Positions 1 through 9,080 of a DNA stretch of 32,355 nucleotides are shown here, piece after piece. This DNA comes from Bacteroidota bacterium. Its GTDB lineage: Bacteria; Bacteroidota; JABWAT01. The stretch spans positions 1-32,355 of the forward strand of contig JAIUNL010000028.1 in the NCBI GenBank assembly GCA_020161835.1, given 5' to 3'. Within the stretch, counting starts at the first letter, position 1, and the number at the start of each line of letters is the position of its first letter. The translations under genes were made by a program, and so were the position numbers. A model generated the notes under the pieces. That model saw only the letters and a list, made by a program, of their open reading frames with translations. It searched no databases and was not told the origin of the DNA.

Positions 1-67
1 CTCCCTTCTTCAGACGGGCTGCTGCTGTCTTCTTAAATGCTTCAAAATCAAACGGTTGCTTTTCCAT
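1..67 (-). CDS. Partial transposase N-terminus, probably IS256/Mutator family
   Basis: An open reading frame starts with ATG at 67 and runs off the left edge of the window. It encodes 22 residues beginning MEKQPFDFEAFKK and ending in RLKKG. This resembles the usual start of IS256-family transposases, where a short F-D-F-rich N-terminus precedes the catalytic region. The DNA just upstream, about 100-128, reads on the minus strand like an IS end with GTGTTCAAT and GTGTGTCAA steps. Only 22 residues are visible, so the family is inferred. Position next to cas2 suggests an insertion sequence sitting between the cas genes and any CRISPR array. Confidence 0.45.
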   Translation of the reverse strand, partial: MEKQPFDFEAFKKTAAARLKKG

Positions 68-167
68 GTGTTGTTGTCCTTTCTTTTTACGAAGTTCGGA
101 CTTTGACACACTTTATTGAACACTCTCTTTCTTAGCACTAAAACCTGTTTAAAACCGGACTTTTCTG

Positions 168-207
168 TGTCGATCCCCCGGGGTTTTTACACTACCAGAC
201 ATCGACA
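168..207. repeat. Single repeat-like segment bounded by 7-bp inverted repeats, adjacent to cas2
   Basis: A 40-bp stretch begins TGTCGAT and ends ATCGACA, which are exact reverse complements, with an internal CCCCCGGGG palindrome. It lies only 2 bp beyond the cas2 stop codon. Its length and partial palindromy would fit a CRISPR repeat, but only one copy is present. The probable end of an IS256-like element lies about 40 bp further on. It could be a terminal repeat of a displaced array, a transcription-end structure, or chance. Confidence 0.3.
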
Positions 208-209
208 TG

Positions 210-476
210 TCAGTAAAACTGTTCTTCTGAAGATGGTGAACCCACACCCCAGTCAATCCGGTTCACCTTTTTATTGGATGGCAGGGTATAAAAAATAAGA
301 GAATCTTCTTCCGGATTCAACCTGTCTACCAGTTTGATCTTTAATTCCCGCAATTGACCTTCCGTTAATTCACCCTCGAAACAGGAATTCTGAACCCATT
401 GCAAATATTTACGGCATATTTTAAGTGCCTTCCCTACCCGGGCTTCACCCACATCATACATTAAAATTACAAACAT
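210..476 (-). CDS. cas2: CRISPR-associated endoribonuclease/integration protein Cas2
   Basis: The 88-residue product starts MFVILMYDVGEARVGKALK and has the beta-strand-Asp opening (YDV, Asp8) typical of Cas2. With Cas1 it forms the complex that captures and integrates new spacers. I chose the ATG at 476 because a GGAGG Shine-Dalgarno lies 5 bp upstream and the family begins at this point; an ATG at 518 in the same frame would add 14 non-homologous residues and overlap cas1. It is the last gene of the cas operon, 10 bp after cas1. The length is normal for Cas2. Confidence 0.95.
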   Translation of the reverse strand: MFVILMYDVGEARVGKALKICRKYLQWVQNSCFEGELTEGQLRELKIKLVDRLNPEEDSLIFYTLPSNKKVNRIDWGVGSPSSEEQFY

Positions 477-486
477 CCGACCCTCC

Positions 487-1482
487 TTAACAAAGTTGCC
501 GGTACGGTTTATAGTCAATTCCCTCTACCAGGTATTTTTCGACTTTGTAAACTTCCATTCTGATCAGACTCCGGTAACTGACCGGCCGTTTTAAAACCGG
601 ATGCTGGATCGTTTCGGCAAGCCGTTCTTCCAGTTCTTTGATGACGACTTTCCGGCCGGATTCCGTCAGATAACACTTCCCTGTTTCAAAAGAAAAATGC
701 TTTTCTGAAAGCTGCCGTTTATTGATCATGGCCAGCAGTAGCCGATCCCCGATTGCCGGTTTGAAAAGTTCTGCAATGTCAAGATTTAAACTGAAACTCC
801 TGAAATTCGGAGTATGCAAAAAACCGATTCTGGGATCGAGATGGGTCTTATATATTTCACCTAACACGGTCATGTAAATCAAGGAATTCATAAAACTGAT
901 CAGGGCATTGATCGGGTCTTCAGGTGGCCGTCTGGATCGTTTTCTGTACCTGAAAAATTCGTTTTCAGTAATTTTATTGAATGCTGGGTAGTACAGTTTA
1001 TGTAGATTCCCCTCTTTGCCCATCAGTTCTTCAATTGATTGTACTTCAGCAAGTGCCGGAACCCCTGATTCCAATGCCTTTATTTCAGATTCAAGATCAG
1101 TTCCCCGTCGCTGATAATATTGCAGAACAATCCGGGCATTGGTGGCATACCCGGCAACAAATTTGCTTGCCAGTGCTAACCGTTTTGACTCATCAAGATA
1201 CCCTTTTACCTGATCGAGTAAAACCAGACCCGCATTATTGTGTTCCTTGGGGTAAAAGGTGCCAGAATAATAGCCATAATAATTAAAAAAATGAATGAGT
1301 ATTCCTTGCTGTGAAAAGAAATCAAGCAGTGCTTTTGTAAAACCAACCTCGCCAAAAACCTGAAGAGTATCAATGGTTTCAACCGGGAGGTAGGTAACCG
1401 TTCCATCATCCTTTTTCAGGTGCAGAGTGTTGTCCTTCCGGCTCAGATTCAAATCGGAGAAAATGGATACAGTCTTTTTCAT
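487..1482 (-). CDS. cas1: CRISPR-associated endonuclease Cas1, subtype I-B
   Basis: The 331-residue integrase of the spacer-acquisition complex. The metal-binding residues are visible: Glu in KEGNLHKLYYPAFN (about residue 157), His in GFLHTPNFRSF (about 223), and Asp/Glu in LNLDIAELFKP (235 and 238). The N-terminal beta domain (residues 1-80) precedes the all-alpha catalytic domain, as usual. The ATG at 1482 is preferred over the one at 1515 because it overlaps the cas4 stop as ATGA, a translational-coupling arrangement, and because the family starts at MKKTVSIF. It works with Cas4 and Cas2, which flank it. Confidence 0.96.
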   Translation of the reverse strand: MKKTVSIFSDLNLSRKDNTLHLKKDDGTVTYLPVETIDTLQVFGEVGFTKALLDFFSQQGILIHFFNYYGYYSGTFYPKEHNNAGLVLLDQVKGYLDESKRLALASKFVAGYATNARIVLQYYQRRGTDLESEIKALESGVPALAEVQSIEELMGKEGNLHKLYYPAFNKITENEFFRYRKRSRRPPEDPINALISFMNSLIYMTVLGEIYKTHLDPRIGFLHTPNFRSFSLNLDIAELFKPAIGDRLLLAMINKRQLSEKHFSFETGKCYLTESGRKVVIKELEERLAETIQHPVLKRPVSYRSLIRMEVYKVEKYLVEGIDYKPYRQLC

Positions 1483-2000
1483 TCCACACTCCAGCAATAC
1501 ATCTGGTAAGCACACTTTGAACAGAATTTCTTTAATTCCGGGACCGGAGGTTTTGGTTGGCGGATCAGCTCTGTCAGCATCCCGATTAAGTCCTCCAATT
1601 CCAGTTTTTTCAGCTCAGTTAATTCGACTGATTCCACATATTTTTCCTCAGGAACCCTGATTTCACCGGTAAGCAATTTTGATTCACCACTTAGCTGGTA
1701 TAAATAAAATAAAAGTTGAAACCGGGTGGCTTCCAGAAAACGGGTTGATTTTTTCACTTCAACAATTACTGTTCCCGATTCTTTTTCACGGATGAAGTCC
1801 GGTTTGATGCCGTCAAAGTCGGGTTCGTGGTGATCTCTGGCGTAACTGTTTTCACTGATGACCCTGCCCAGTTCCATAAATTCATTATCCTGATCACCGG
1901 TAATCCGGTGAGCCATCAGCCAGGCTTCTCTGGGGCACATGGTGTAATACCAGATGAGGGTACCGTTCAGAATACTTTCAATGTCGTCGTCAGATATCAT
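1479..2000 (-). CDS. cas4: CRISPR-associated exonuclease Cas4
   Basis: A 173-residue PD-(D/E)XK nuclease with an iron-sulfur cluster. Cys22 (MCPREAW) and the C-terminal trio Cys160, Cys163 and Cys169 (FCSKCAYQMYC) are the expected 4Fe-4S ligands. The nuclease core is Asp68 (GIKPDF) and the ExK pair Glu81/Lys83 (VIVEVKKS). Cas4 trims prespacers and selects PAM-adjacent ends before Cas1-Cas2 integration. It opens the adaptation sub-operon, following a 112-bp gap after cas3 that contains a strong hairpin, and overlaps cas1 by 4 bp. Confidence 0.95.
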   Translation of the reverse strand: MISDDDIESILNGTLIWYYTMCPREAWLMAHRITGDQDNEFMELGRVISENSYARDHHEPDFDGIKPDFIREKESGTVIVEVKKSTRFLEATRFQLLFYLYQLSGESKLLTGEIRVPEEKYVESVELTELKKLELEDLIGMLTELIRQPKPPVPELKKFCSKCAYQMYCWSVE

Positions 2001-2057
2001 GACTGCTTTCGTTGGATAAATGAGGACATTTGGGTTAAATAAAAAACCAAATACTGG

Positions 2058-2077
2058 ATTCCCGCCTTCGCGGGAAT
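2058..2077. repeat. REP-like palindrome between cas3 and cas4
   Basis: An 8-bp perfect stem, ATTCCCGC and GCGGGAAT, with a CTTC loop. It sits in the only gap between the interference genes (cas6 to cas3) and the adaptation genes (cas4-cas1-cas2). The sequence matches a palindrome type commonly dispersed in bacterial intergenic DNA. There is no U-tract, so it is not a classical terminator, but it could affect mRNA stability or processing at this junction. Confidence 0.7.
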
Positions 2078-2112
2078 GACAACTTTCTTTGAACCTTCAA
2101 TTAACTTCTCAC

Positions 2113-4533
2113 TTAGACAAAAACGGGCTCTGTGTTTATAAATTTAAAGCCGGTTATCGGGTCATACCAGGTTTCAAGCTGCCCTGCCGGAATCCAATAT
2201 CCCAAATCCTCATCCAAAACCGGGCGGTTAGCAATCAGATTTTTTAAGCTGACTGATACGCAATACGACTGAAATAATCCGTTCAGTTCATTTCTTTTCT
2301 GTTTTCTTTTCCAGCGATCCGGGATTTGGGAAATGGATTTCATCTTTTCCCAAACTTCAATGGCGTGTTCATCCAATTGAATAAAAATGGCTTGCTTATT
2401 CCCTGTATCTTTAATCAATTCAAAATTCTTAAAAGCCGACTCATAATTGAGTTTGTACATTTGATCTAGAATCAGACGGGAAGTATCGGTAGAAATGACC
2501 TGATGTACTTTTTTATAATAGGCTCCCGATAGCCTGAAGAAGTCCGGTTCTGGAATACGGTCAGGTTCAGAAGTAAGCAAATTGCGGGTAATATCTGTTA
2601 ACACAGGACCGTAAACCAGTGATGAATCCGATTTTCCCTTGTCATTTTCCAATTGAAGAAGAAAGACCGTTCCGGCTTCCTTTTTAATGCCATTCCGGTT
2701 GCACCGGCCTGCTGACTGCAAAATGGAATCGAAAGGAGCAAGATCACGGTACACTTCATCCATATCAATATCAACACCGGCCTCAACAAGCTGAGTTGAA
2801 ACAACAATGACCGGGCCTGTTGCTTGTTTAACCTGTTGAATCCGGTCTAACCTTTCCTTCGGTGTAATGTTGGTTGAAAGGTATATCCATTCCGGCTGGA
2901 TAGGTTCTCTTTCAAGTTTTGATTTTAAAAGCTTGAACAAAATCAAACTGGTTTTGATGGTATTAACAATAACCAGTCTTTTTTTATGAGGATCAGCCCG
3001 GTATCCTGCTGTAAACTGGTAAGCAAATTTCTCAAAGGTCATTTTCTCTCTGAAAAAAGTCAGATCCAGGTGAATCCGATTAAACACAGGATTTCTGAAC
3101 CATTTACCTGGGTCTGCGATCAGAGATTTGACTTCCTTCTCAGGATCAAAAATCAGGGGTAAGGTTGCAGTAACCAAAATGAGTCGGGCATTGAAAAACC
3201 GGGTCATTTCCATCAGGGTGTCATGAATCAGAAGCCAATAGTCATGGGGTACCGCCTGTACTTCATCCAGAATAATGACCGATTCAGAAAAGACCGGGAA
3301 CCGGATCAACTGTTTGTTTTCATTGGTAAGAAGACTGTTTAAAAATTGCCAGAATGTGGTCACAATCAAATCCCCATCCCAGGTTTCCATCAGAAACCGA
3401 TCCCGGTCCGACCATTCTTCTGCACTTTCTCCCTCTTCAGCTTCAGGACGGTTAAACTGCGTTTTCACCTCTGAGCGGTGATGATGAACAATCAGGTTCG
3501 GAAATCCATCTGCAAGTCCTTCCTTCTGAAGGATACTTTTAAATACCTCGGCATTCTGGTCAATGACTGAAGTAAACGGGAGACAATAAATGAGTTTTCC
3601 TTTTAAACCGGCTGTTTTTCTGATTGTCTGGGCAGCATGAAGGGCGGTAAACGTTTTTCCGGTGCCGGTCGGAACGTTTAGTGAGAAAAGGGTATCTGTC
3701 GTTTTTTGCAGGCAGGTTTCTTCAACTTCTTTAAAGATGGCTTCCCTGATTTGATTTAGAGGAGTGTCCGTGAAATCCGATTGAGCTTTGTATCGGCCAA
3801 CCATCCCCACCGGAAGCGGTTGTGGTGATTCTGGAATATGATCTTTTAAAATGGCATCGGTTTTATCAGCATGAAGAAGCGTACCGAATACGTGCGAAAA
3901 TAAAAAATAAGGTAACAGAGAAGTCTTTGCATTTAACCTATCAAATCCCCAATCCACAAGTTCATCAATTAAATCATTTTCGTCATTTAATTCCCATTCC
4001 GGTCTTTGAACCTTATCAGACCAAGTGAGTCCGATTTCCCTGAAAATGGATTTCAATTCAACATAATTAACCGCTTTAAATTGGGTTGATAGAAGATCAA
4101 ATCCATCTGACCTGCGATTCATTACTTCAAAATTGGGAAGGTTCCGGTGGTGATACCGGATACAAAGAAACAAGAAGGGGAAAAGGTCAGAATGGGTTTT
4201 GGCCTCCTCCCGGTAACTTCTCAACGCCAAAATCGCTGAAGGAAGGGCATGACTTTTCAGATTTTTATCGAAAGGAAGTGGCTTTTTAGGTTCTTTGATA
4301 AACGTTTGGAAATAAGAGGTGGCTTTTGCTGAATCATGACCTGCCAGTGTGGTACGGAACAGGCAAAGTATCTGATCCTGGGTAACCGGTTCCCCAAGCC
4401 ATTCAGAAAACAAGGCCGGGAGCCGGTCAAAACTACTCAGGCCAAGTAACTGAGTTTCCGCCAGAGACCAAACCCCTTTCAGGTGATCAGCCAGAAGCCG
4501 GTCCTGATGAGAAAGTAACGTGTACCCGCTCAC
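2113..4533 (-). CDS. cas3: CRISPR-associated helicase-nuclease Cas3 (HD + DExH), subtype I-B
   Basis: The 806-residue effector nuclease-helicase that degrades DNA flagged by Cascade. The N-terminal HD nuclease shows His17 (DHLKG), His66-Asp67 (AGHDSAK), His95 (SHALPS), His128-129 (YHH) and Asp223 (LLHADKTDA). The helicase follows: Walker A VPTGTGKT (287-294), motif II DEVQ (423-426), motif III TATLP (455-459), then motif VI QSAGRCNRNG. The start is GTG at 4533, 3 bp after the cas5 TAG, so translation is probably coupled; no strong Shine-Dalgarno is visible. All key residues are present, so it looks functional. Confidence 0.96.
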   Translation of the reverse strand: MSGYTLLSHQDRLLADHLKGVWSLAETQLLGLSSFDRLPALFSEWLGEPVTQDQILCLFRTTLAGHDSAKATSYFQTFIKEPKKPLPFDKNLKSHALPSAILALRSYREEAKTHSDLFPFLFLCIRYHHRNLPNFEVMNRRSDGFDLLSTQFKAVNYVELKSIFREIGLTWSDKVQRPEWELNDENDLIDELVDWGFDRLNAKTSLLPYFLFSHVFGTLLHADKTDAILKDHIPESPQPLPVGMVGRYKAQSDFTDTPLNQIREAIFKEVEETCLQKTTDTLFSLNVPTGTGKTFTALHAAQTIRKTAGLKGKLIYCLPFTSVIDQNAEVFKSILQKEGLADGFPNLIVHHHRSEVKTQFNRPEAEEGESAEEWSDRDRFLMETWDGDLIVTTFWQFLNSLLTNENKQLIRFPVFSESVIILDEVQAVPHDYWLLIHDTLMEMTRFFNARLILVTATLPLIFDPEKEVKSLIADPGKWFRNPVFNRIHLDLTFFREKMTFEKFAYQFTAGYRADPHKKRLVIVNTIKTSLILFKLLKSKLEREPIQPEWIYLSTNITPKERLDRIQQVKQATGPVIVVSTQLVEAGVDIDMDEVYRDLAPFDSILQSAGRCNRNGIKKEAGTVFLLQLENDKGKSDSSLVYGPVLTDITRNLLTSEPDRIPEPDFFRLSGAYYKKVHQVISTDTSRLILDQMYKLNYESAFKNFELIKDTGNKQAIFIQLDEHAIEVWEKMKSISQIPDRWKRKQKRNELNGLFQSYCVSVSLKNLIANRPVLDEDLGYWIPAGQLETWYDPITGFKFINTEPVFV

Positions 4534-4536
4534 GGA

Positions 4537-5268
4537 CTAAAATAGTACAAAATTAACTGGTTCCTGAGTGCCCGCTATCTTCACCTGCCAGCCATCTTTC
4601 CGGGTTGATAAAATCGGTTCGCCGCTTCTTTCATAAATGAGGGTAATCATTTCAGAAATAACCCGATCATCGGTAAAAGTATTGGCATGGGTCTGGTTAA
4701 AATATTCCTTCCCTGGTTCCAGTGTTATTTTCGGGGGTTCTGTTCCATTGGAAAAAACGGGTAAAACCGAAACGAAGGCATATTCACCTGACGGAAGTGC
4801 TGTTGCCGGAAATTTACCAACAAAATGGTAGTTGGCCAAAGCCTCACTTAGCCCGAGAGACGAGGTGTAAAACGACCAGTGATTTGCAAAAAAGAGTTCA
4901 GCCTTTTGTGCCAAAGCCGGGTCACCAAACTGCAAAAAGAGACGGTATTTAACATCCTTAACCCACTCCATCCGGATTCTGGTTCTTTTAATATTATAAT
5001 AACTTGTTTTATTATTCTCTGTATCAATCCAAAGCTCAGACAACTGCATTTTTTTAACAGGTTTTAATAGCTGAATTCCAATTTTTACCTTGCTTTGGTT
5101 CAGAACTTTTAAATACTCATTCTTTTCTTTTTCGAGTCCCAACACAGCACCCAACCACCCATAAAGCGTGGTTTTGGGTGGAAGTGAAAAAGAAAGCGGC
5201 GAGGTTGTGGTATAAGGCTTTTTAAAATGCCCCCAACCGGCATACAGATCAACAATCAAAATTTCCAT
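4537..5268 (-). CDS. cas5b: Cascade subunit Cas5, subtype I-B
   Basis: The 243-residue RAMP-fold protein that caps the crRNA 5' handle in Cascade. Residues 22-44 (the TSPLSFSLPPKTTLYGWLGA stretch) are the hallmark of Cas5 in I-B systems, where the P-x-x-T-x-x-G pattern forms the first RAMP helix. The ATG at 5268 follows an AAGGAT Shine-Dalgarno. It is separated from cas7 by 134 bp containing a palindrome and runs directly into cas3. It uses a TAG stop, showing that TAG acts as a normal terminator in this genome. Confidence 0.93.
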   Translation of the reverse strand: MEILIVDLYAGWGHFKKPYTTTSPLSFSLPPKTTLYGWLGAVLGLEKEKNEYLKVLNQSKVKIGIQLLKPVKKMQLSELWIDTENNKTSYYNIKRTRIRMEWVKDVKYRLFLQFGDPALAQKAELFFANHWSFYTSSLGLSEALANYHFVGKFPATALPSGEYAFVSVLPVFSNGTEPPKITLEPGKEYFNQTHANTFTDDRVISEMITLIYERSGEPILSTRKDGWQVKIAGTQEPVNFVLF

Positions 5269-5323
5269 TAGTGCATCCTTTATGAACCGAATCGTTGGTA
5301 ATTACTCCTGCAAGAAGGATGTC

Positions 5324-5344
5324 ATCCCGGACGTGATCCGGGAT
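5324..5344. repeat. REP-like palindrome between cas7 and cas5
   Basis: A perfect 8-bp stem, ATCCCGGA and TCCGGGAT, with a 5-nt loop. It lies in the 134-bp gap after cas7. It differs in sequence from the palindrome at 2058-2077, and both match common dispersed palindrome types. In type I systems Cas7 is needed in several copies per Cascade, so a stabilising 3' hairpin after cas7 would make sense, but that role is inferred. Confidence 0.65.
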
Positions 5345-5402
5345 CCATGCATTTTTCCCATAAATCCCACCCTTTTCAATTTTAACCTCCACTTAAGCCC
5401 GG

Positions 5403-6287
5403 TTAAAACTTGATTGACTTCCAGGCCAAAGGAAGTGTACATTTCAGATTCGGATCCTTGATAAACTCAACGGAATCGACTTCCTGCTGATGAAGAGCAA
5501 GAGCACCTACCAATCCGGAAAGGTCAAGTTCAAAATCCTGAACCCCTCTGACCTTGGAGGTATTTTCTGCCTTCATGTTGAGATAGGAATCCAGATCTCC
5601 AATAAAGAAATAGGGGTTTTTATAATTAACCTTGATCAGAAGCCGGGGTTGCTGACCAAACTTGGAACGGCTGATCAGATTCTGGGTTCCAAACCAAAGC
5701 CCTTCAAGCAATAAATTTACATCCGCATCGGTTAAATGGGTGTGCTTTCCGGCTTCCTGGTTCACAATACCATGAAAGGCAATAAAGGAATAAGGGAGAA
5801 TATATTCATCCCGCAAACCTTTTTGAGATTTATCGTCAGTTGTGGCAAATGCACCCGTTCCCTTTAATTGTTTTAACTCTACAATATTTAATGACCTTCC
5901 CATTTTAAATTGTACAGGGCCAGTTAAAGTAATAGAATCACCCTCCAAAGGAAGAACCCCGCCAAATAACCGGACATCAATACACTGTTTTAAAATAGCT
6001 GAAAGCATTTCTGGTTTGGTTTTCCCAAAGTCTTTGGCTCTTGTTTTTCCATCCTGAATAGAACCATCAGCCTTTTCAATTGTCCTTATAAAAATGTCCT
6101 TACTGCCCGTTCCATCAAAACCCTTGTAGGTATGCAAAAAATCCCTGACGGTTCTTTTCAGGCGGACATCCGTTACAATATTTTTACCCGTTTCTTCATC
6201 AATCCGGGGTTTGTTCGAGTCCAGCGGATCACCATTGGGGTTGGCATCCTGGATATCATAGCAAAATAACAGTTCTGAGCGCAGCAT
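5403..6287 (-). CDS. cas7: Cascade backbone subunit Cas7, subtype I-B (Csh2-like)
   Basis: The 294-residue backbone protein that polymerises along the crRNA. The N-terminus MLRSELLFCYDIQDANPNGD, followed by DSNKPRIDEETG and VTDVRLKRTVRDFL, is the classic Csh2/Cas7 opening. The ATG at 6287 is chosen because the conserved domain begins there, GAGG lies 7 bp upstream, and it follows the cas8b stop after 1 bp. The ATG at 6314 in the same frame would overlap cas8b. A 115-bp untranslated gap and palindrome follow its stop before cas5. Confidence 0.95.
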   Translation of the reverse strand: MLRSELLFCYDIQDANPNGDPLDSNKPRIDEETGKNIVTDVRLKRTVRDFLHTYKGFDGTGSKDIFIRTIEKADGSIQDGKTRAKDFGKTKPEMLSAILKQCIDVRLFGGVLPLEGDSITLTGPVQFKMGRSLNIVELKQLKGTGAFATTDDKSQKGLRDEYILPYSFIAFHGIVNQEAGKHTHLTDADVNLLLEGLWFGTQNLISRSKFGQQPRLLIKVNYKNPYFFIGDLDSYLNMKAENTSKVRGVQDFELDLSGLVGALALHQQEVDSVEFIKDPNLKCTLPLAWKSIKF

Positions 6288-6288
6288 A

Positions 6289-8199
6289 TTAATCCTCTTT
6301 TCCGTTTGGTTCAATTTCTTTGGACATAACCGTTTTAGATAAACTCATTCCTGCAGCAAAGGCAAAACTGAGTTCGTCAATCGAATACCGGCTGAAATCA
6401 CTTGCCAGCAAATATGCAGCAATCGCTTCCTCAATGACCTTGTAGTAATATATATCATACTCTTCGAGTTTATTGATCATTTCTGGCAGCAGCCGTTTTG
6501 CAATTTTTTCATCAATTCTCAACCCGTTTAAACGGGTTCTGAATGGTGTCGCTTTCCGGGCTCTGTATTGCTCGTACAATAACTTCTGGGCTAAAGCCCC
6601 TTCAAGAAATAAGCCTTTCAAGGTTGGTGAATCAGCCAGTTGCTTTTTATCCCTGAAAAAGGTTTCGAAAGCTGGGTGATCGTAGGTCATAGTCATGAGG
6701 TCTCCTTCCATATAAAATAAATCTAGCTCACTGAAAAAAACAGTAATTCCCAGAGCTTTTTCAACCAAATCAAACTGCTTATTCTGAGTAAACTGTTTTC
6801 GGATAAAATACATCAATTGCCTGAGGAGCGTTGGTTTATTAATCTTCCGACCTAAAATAACTGACCTCAGAATCTCAAAGAAACTTTTATCATAGTCTCC
6901 GTCAAAGAAATATTTATCGATTTTTTCACTAAATTGTTGTTGAATAAAACCTCTTTCGGTTTTTACACTTGGATAAAAAACCCGAATTGCCGGAAAATTA
7001 AACTGACGTAAAATATCATTTGGTTTTGTTTGATACCAACTTTTTAACTTATTATCAGTAATATCCTTTGACTCATATAGTTTATTAAATCTAGCAGATG
7101 TTACATCCTCAAGATGTAAAAGAATATTGAAAATAATGGGTTTAGGTTGTTCATAAAACAACAAATCAAAAGTAGCATGTCCTCCAATTTTCCCTAATCT
7201 TCGAATAATTTGATCTTCTTTGTTTTTGTTGTGATCCACGTTTGATTCTGTTAACTTAAATACCTGAAGTTCCCCCATTTGATATAATACTTTCTCAAGG
7301 TTCTTATTATCACCAATTATCAGTTTGGGAATAATGTAATAGGATAAATTGCAGAATTTGAAGTTTTTCTCTGGCAGACTTTTGTTTTTCTGATTTTCTT
7401 CGAGCCAGGCTTTACCCTTTTTCAGATAATAGGCAGATTGGGCACTGACCGGATAATTTTTCCAGGCATTTTTCTGTTGAAATCCGCCAGTTACCATGCC
7501 GGGCTTATCAACGGTGTAAAATTGGTAGGTGCTGACAAAACCCCAGATTTCTGATTCGGGTTTGCCTGTGAAATAACATAGCTGGTTGAGGGTTTTTGAA
7601 ACAGCACCATATTTATCATAATTGGAGGCGTTCGATCCGGCTGAAATTACCTTTGCAAAAACCTCCAGTTCACCCAGATAAAAATCCTGACCCTGAATCC
7701 GGAATTTCAGCCCCATCAACAAGCCGGTTCGGCTTTCTGCCTGTTCCAGTTTTTGAGTAACCTGAAGGTCAAGTTCCTCCCGTTGGGTTTGAATAAAACC
7801 AGACAGATTTTTCAGAAAATTTCTTTCCGGTTGAGTCAGATTGTATGCTTTATGCAGAGATTCAATAAGTTGGGGGGATTTATAGACCTTCTTACCCAGT
7901 GTCTTTGAAATTTCATCGGTAAATTTAGAAATGGGGGTAAGGTCAGGTCCGTTTGCTCCGGTTCCCTTTTTATACAGGTATTTTGACTTTTTATCTTTCG
8001 AAAGTTCTTCAAACTCACACCCTGCAAATGAAAAATCCTGTTCTGTCAGGTCAGACCATTGATCGGGTGGCTTTTCAACACGGATGATCAGATTGAGAAG
8101 AAGTTTATAATTATCACCCGGATCATCGACCAGATCATCAAATTCAGGAGAGGTAGATCCGGCTTTTAGTTTACCGATTTCATAAATGGCATGCAGCAT
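6289..8199 (-). CDS. cas8b: Cascade large subunit Cas8b (Csh1/TM1802-type)
   Basis: The 636-residue large subunit, which in type I systems recognises the PAM and helps recruit Cas3. Assignment rests on size, position between cas6 and cas7, and the Csh1-like opening MLHAIYEIGKLKAG, with FCNLSYYIIPKLI in the middle. The family is divergent, so motifs are weaker than in the other Cas proteins. The ATG at 8199 comes one base after the cas6 TGA, with GGAAGG upstream. The middle third (about residues 290-420) is more AT-rich and lysine/asparagine-rich than the rest, which is common in this subunit. Confidence 0.9.
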   Translation of the reverse strand: MLHAIYEIGKLKAGSTSPEFDDLVDDPGDNYKLLLNLIIRVEKPPDQWSDLTEQDFSFAGCEFEELSKDKKSKYLYKKGTGANGPDLTPISKFTDEISKTLGKKVYKSPQLIESLHKAYNLTQPERNFLKNLSGFIQTQREELDLQVTQKLEQAESRTGLLMGLKFRIQGQDFYLGELEVFAKVISAGSNASNYDKYGAVSKTLNQLCYFTGKPESEIWGFVSTYQFYTVDKPGMVTGGFQQKNAWKNYPVSAQSAYYLKKGKAWLEENQKNKSLPEKNFKFCNLSYYIIPKLIIGDNKNLEKVLYQMGELQVFKLTESNVDHNKNKEDQIIRRLGKIGGHATFDLLFYEQPKPIIFNILLHLEDVTSARFNKLYESKDITDNKLKSWYQTKPNDILRQFNFPAIRVFYPSVKTERGFIQQQFSEKIDKYFFDGDYDKSFFEILRSVILGRKINKPTLLRQLMYFIRKQFTQNKQFDLVEKALGITVFFSELDLFYMEGDLMTMTYDHPAFETFFRDKKQLADSPTLKGLFLEGALAQKLLYEQYRARKATPFRTRLNGLRIDEKIAKRLLPEMINKLEEYDIYYYKVIEEAIAAYLLASDFSRYSIDELSFAFAAGMSLSKTVMSKEIEPNGKED

Positions 8200-8200
8200 A

Positions 8201-8935
8201 TCAGACTGTCCCTTCCGGTGAACTCAAAATTTCAAACAAACCAAGACCCATTGAGTTTTTACTTCCCAGACCGGCATCATACCCAACCTGAATCAATTCC
8301 GGATCTCCAGCAAGCCAATACTCACCGTACCAGGCTTTCACGAATGATTTGGAACCAAAATGAAGAAGCTGATCATGGCCAGGAATCCGGACAGGACGAA
8401 ATGTAAGTCCGGGTCCGGCATAAATTTTCTGATTCAGAATTTCCCACTTTTTTTGAAGGTTGGCAGAAATCCTGACTTCAAACTCCGGGTCATCGGGTCT
8501 GAAGTAAGTCACCCGTTTCAGTTCATCTGTTTTGTAAACAGTCATTGGGGAAATCATTCTGATTGCGGTCTTTCCCTGAATTACCGGTTGTCTCGAAATA
8601 GTAACTTTTTCAGGGTAAATGGTATAGGTGTTCAGAGTGAAGAATCCCCTGCCCATGAATTGCAGAGCCAGGTTTTCGATGATCCGGTTCACAGGTGATG
8701 AGAGAATGAAGGAAAAGAGGAGTCCTTTCCCCTTTCTATTTTCAAGTGGTGAAACCGTGACGTTGCCAAAAGTGAAGAGTTTGAATTTCCGGTTTTCATG
8801 CTGATAACCCTCATCATGAAGAAAAGCAGCCATTTCCGGAGTCAGAATGGAATAAATCAAACCCTGTAGGGCTGAATTATAAGACCGTGGAAAATGAACC
8901 ATATCCGGTGAAATGAAAGTCAGTTCAATACGCAT
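8201..8935 (-). CDS. cas6: CRISPR RNA-processing endoribonuclease Cas6
   Basis: The 244-residue protein that cuts pre-crRNA within each repeat. Two ferredoxin-like RAMP halves are expected. The N-terminal LHDEGYQHENRKFKLFTF (residues 39-56) holds the candidate catalytic histidines His40 and His46. The C-terminal glycine-rich RNA-binding loop is GYDAGLGSKNSMGLGLFE (about 218-235). It is the first gene of the operon, with a TATAAT promoter element about 180 bp upstream. Because the gene is intact, pre-crRNA from an array elsewhere could be processed. Confidence 0.94.
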   Translation of the reverse strand: MRIELTFISPDMVHFPRSYNSALQGLIYSILTPEMAAFLHDEGYQHENRKFKLFTFGNVTVSPLENRKGKGLLFSFILSSPVNRIIENLALQFMGRGFFTLNTYTIYPEKVTISRQPVIQGKTAIRMISPMTVYKTDELKRVTYFRPDDPEFEVRISANLQKKWEILNQKIYAGPGLTFRPVRIPGHDQLLHFGSKSFVKAWYGEYWLAGDPELIQVGYDAGLGSKNSMGLGLFEILSSPEGTV

Positions 8936-9080
8936 TCAACACATACCCTTTGGGAATCGATTAAACAAGTGTTTGCAATATTTTAACAAAAATCAACCCG
9001 GTTCCCAGAAATTAATCGGCACCTCTATAAACCTCAACAATGTCTTCCTCAACTTGCTCTGCCCCGAATACTTTCGGGGA

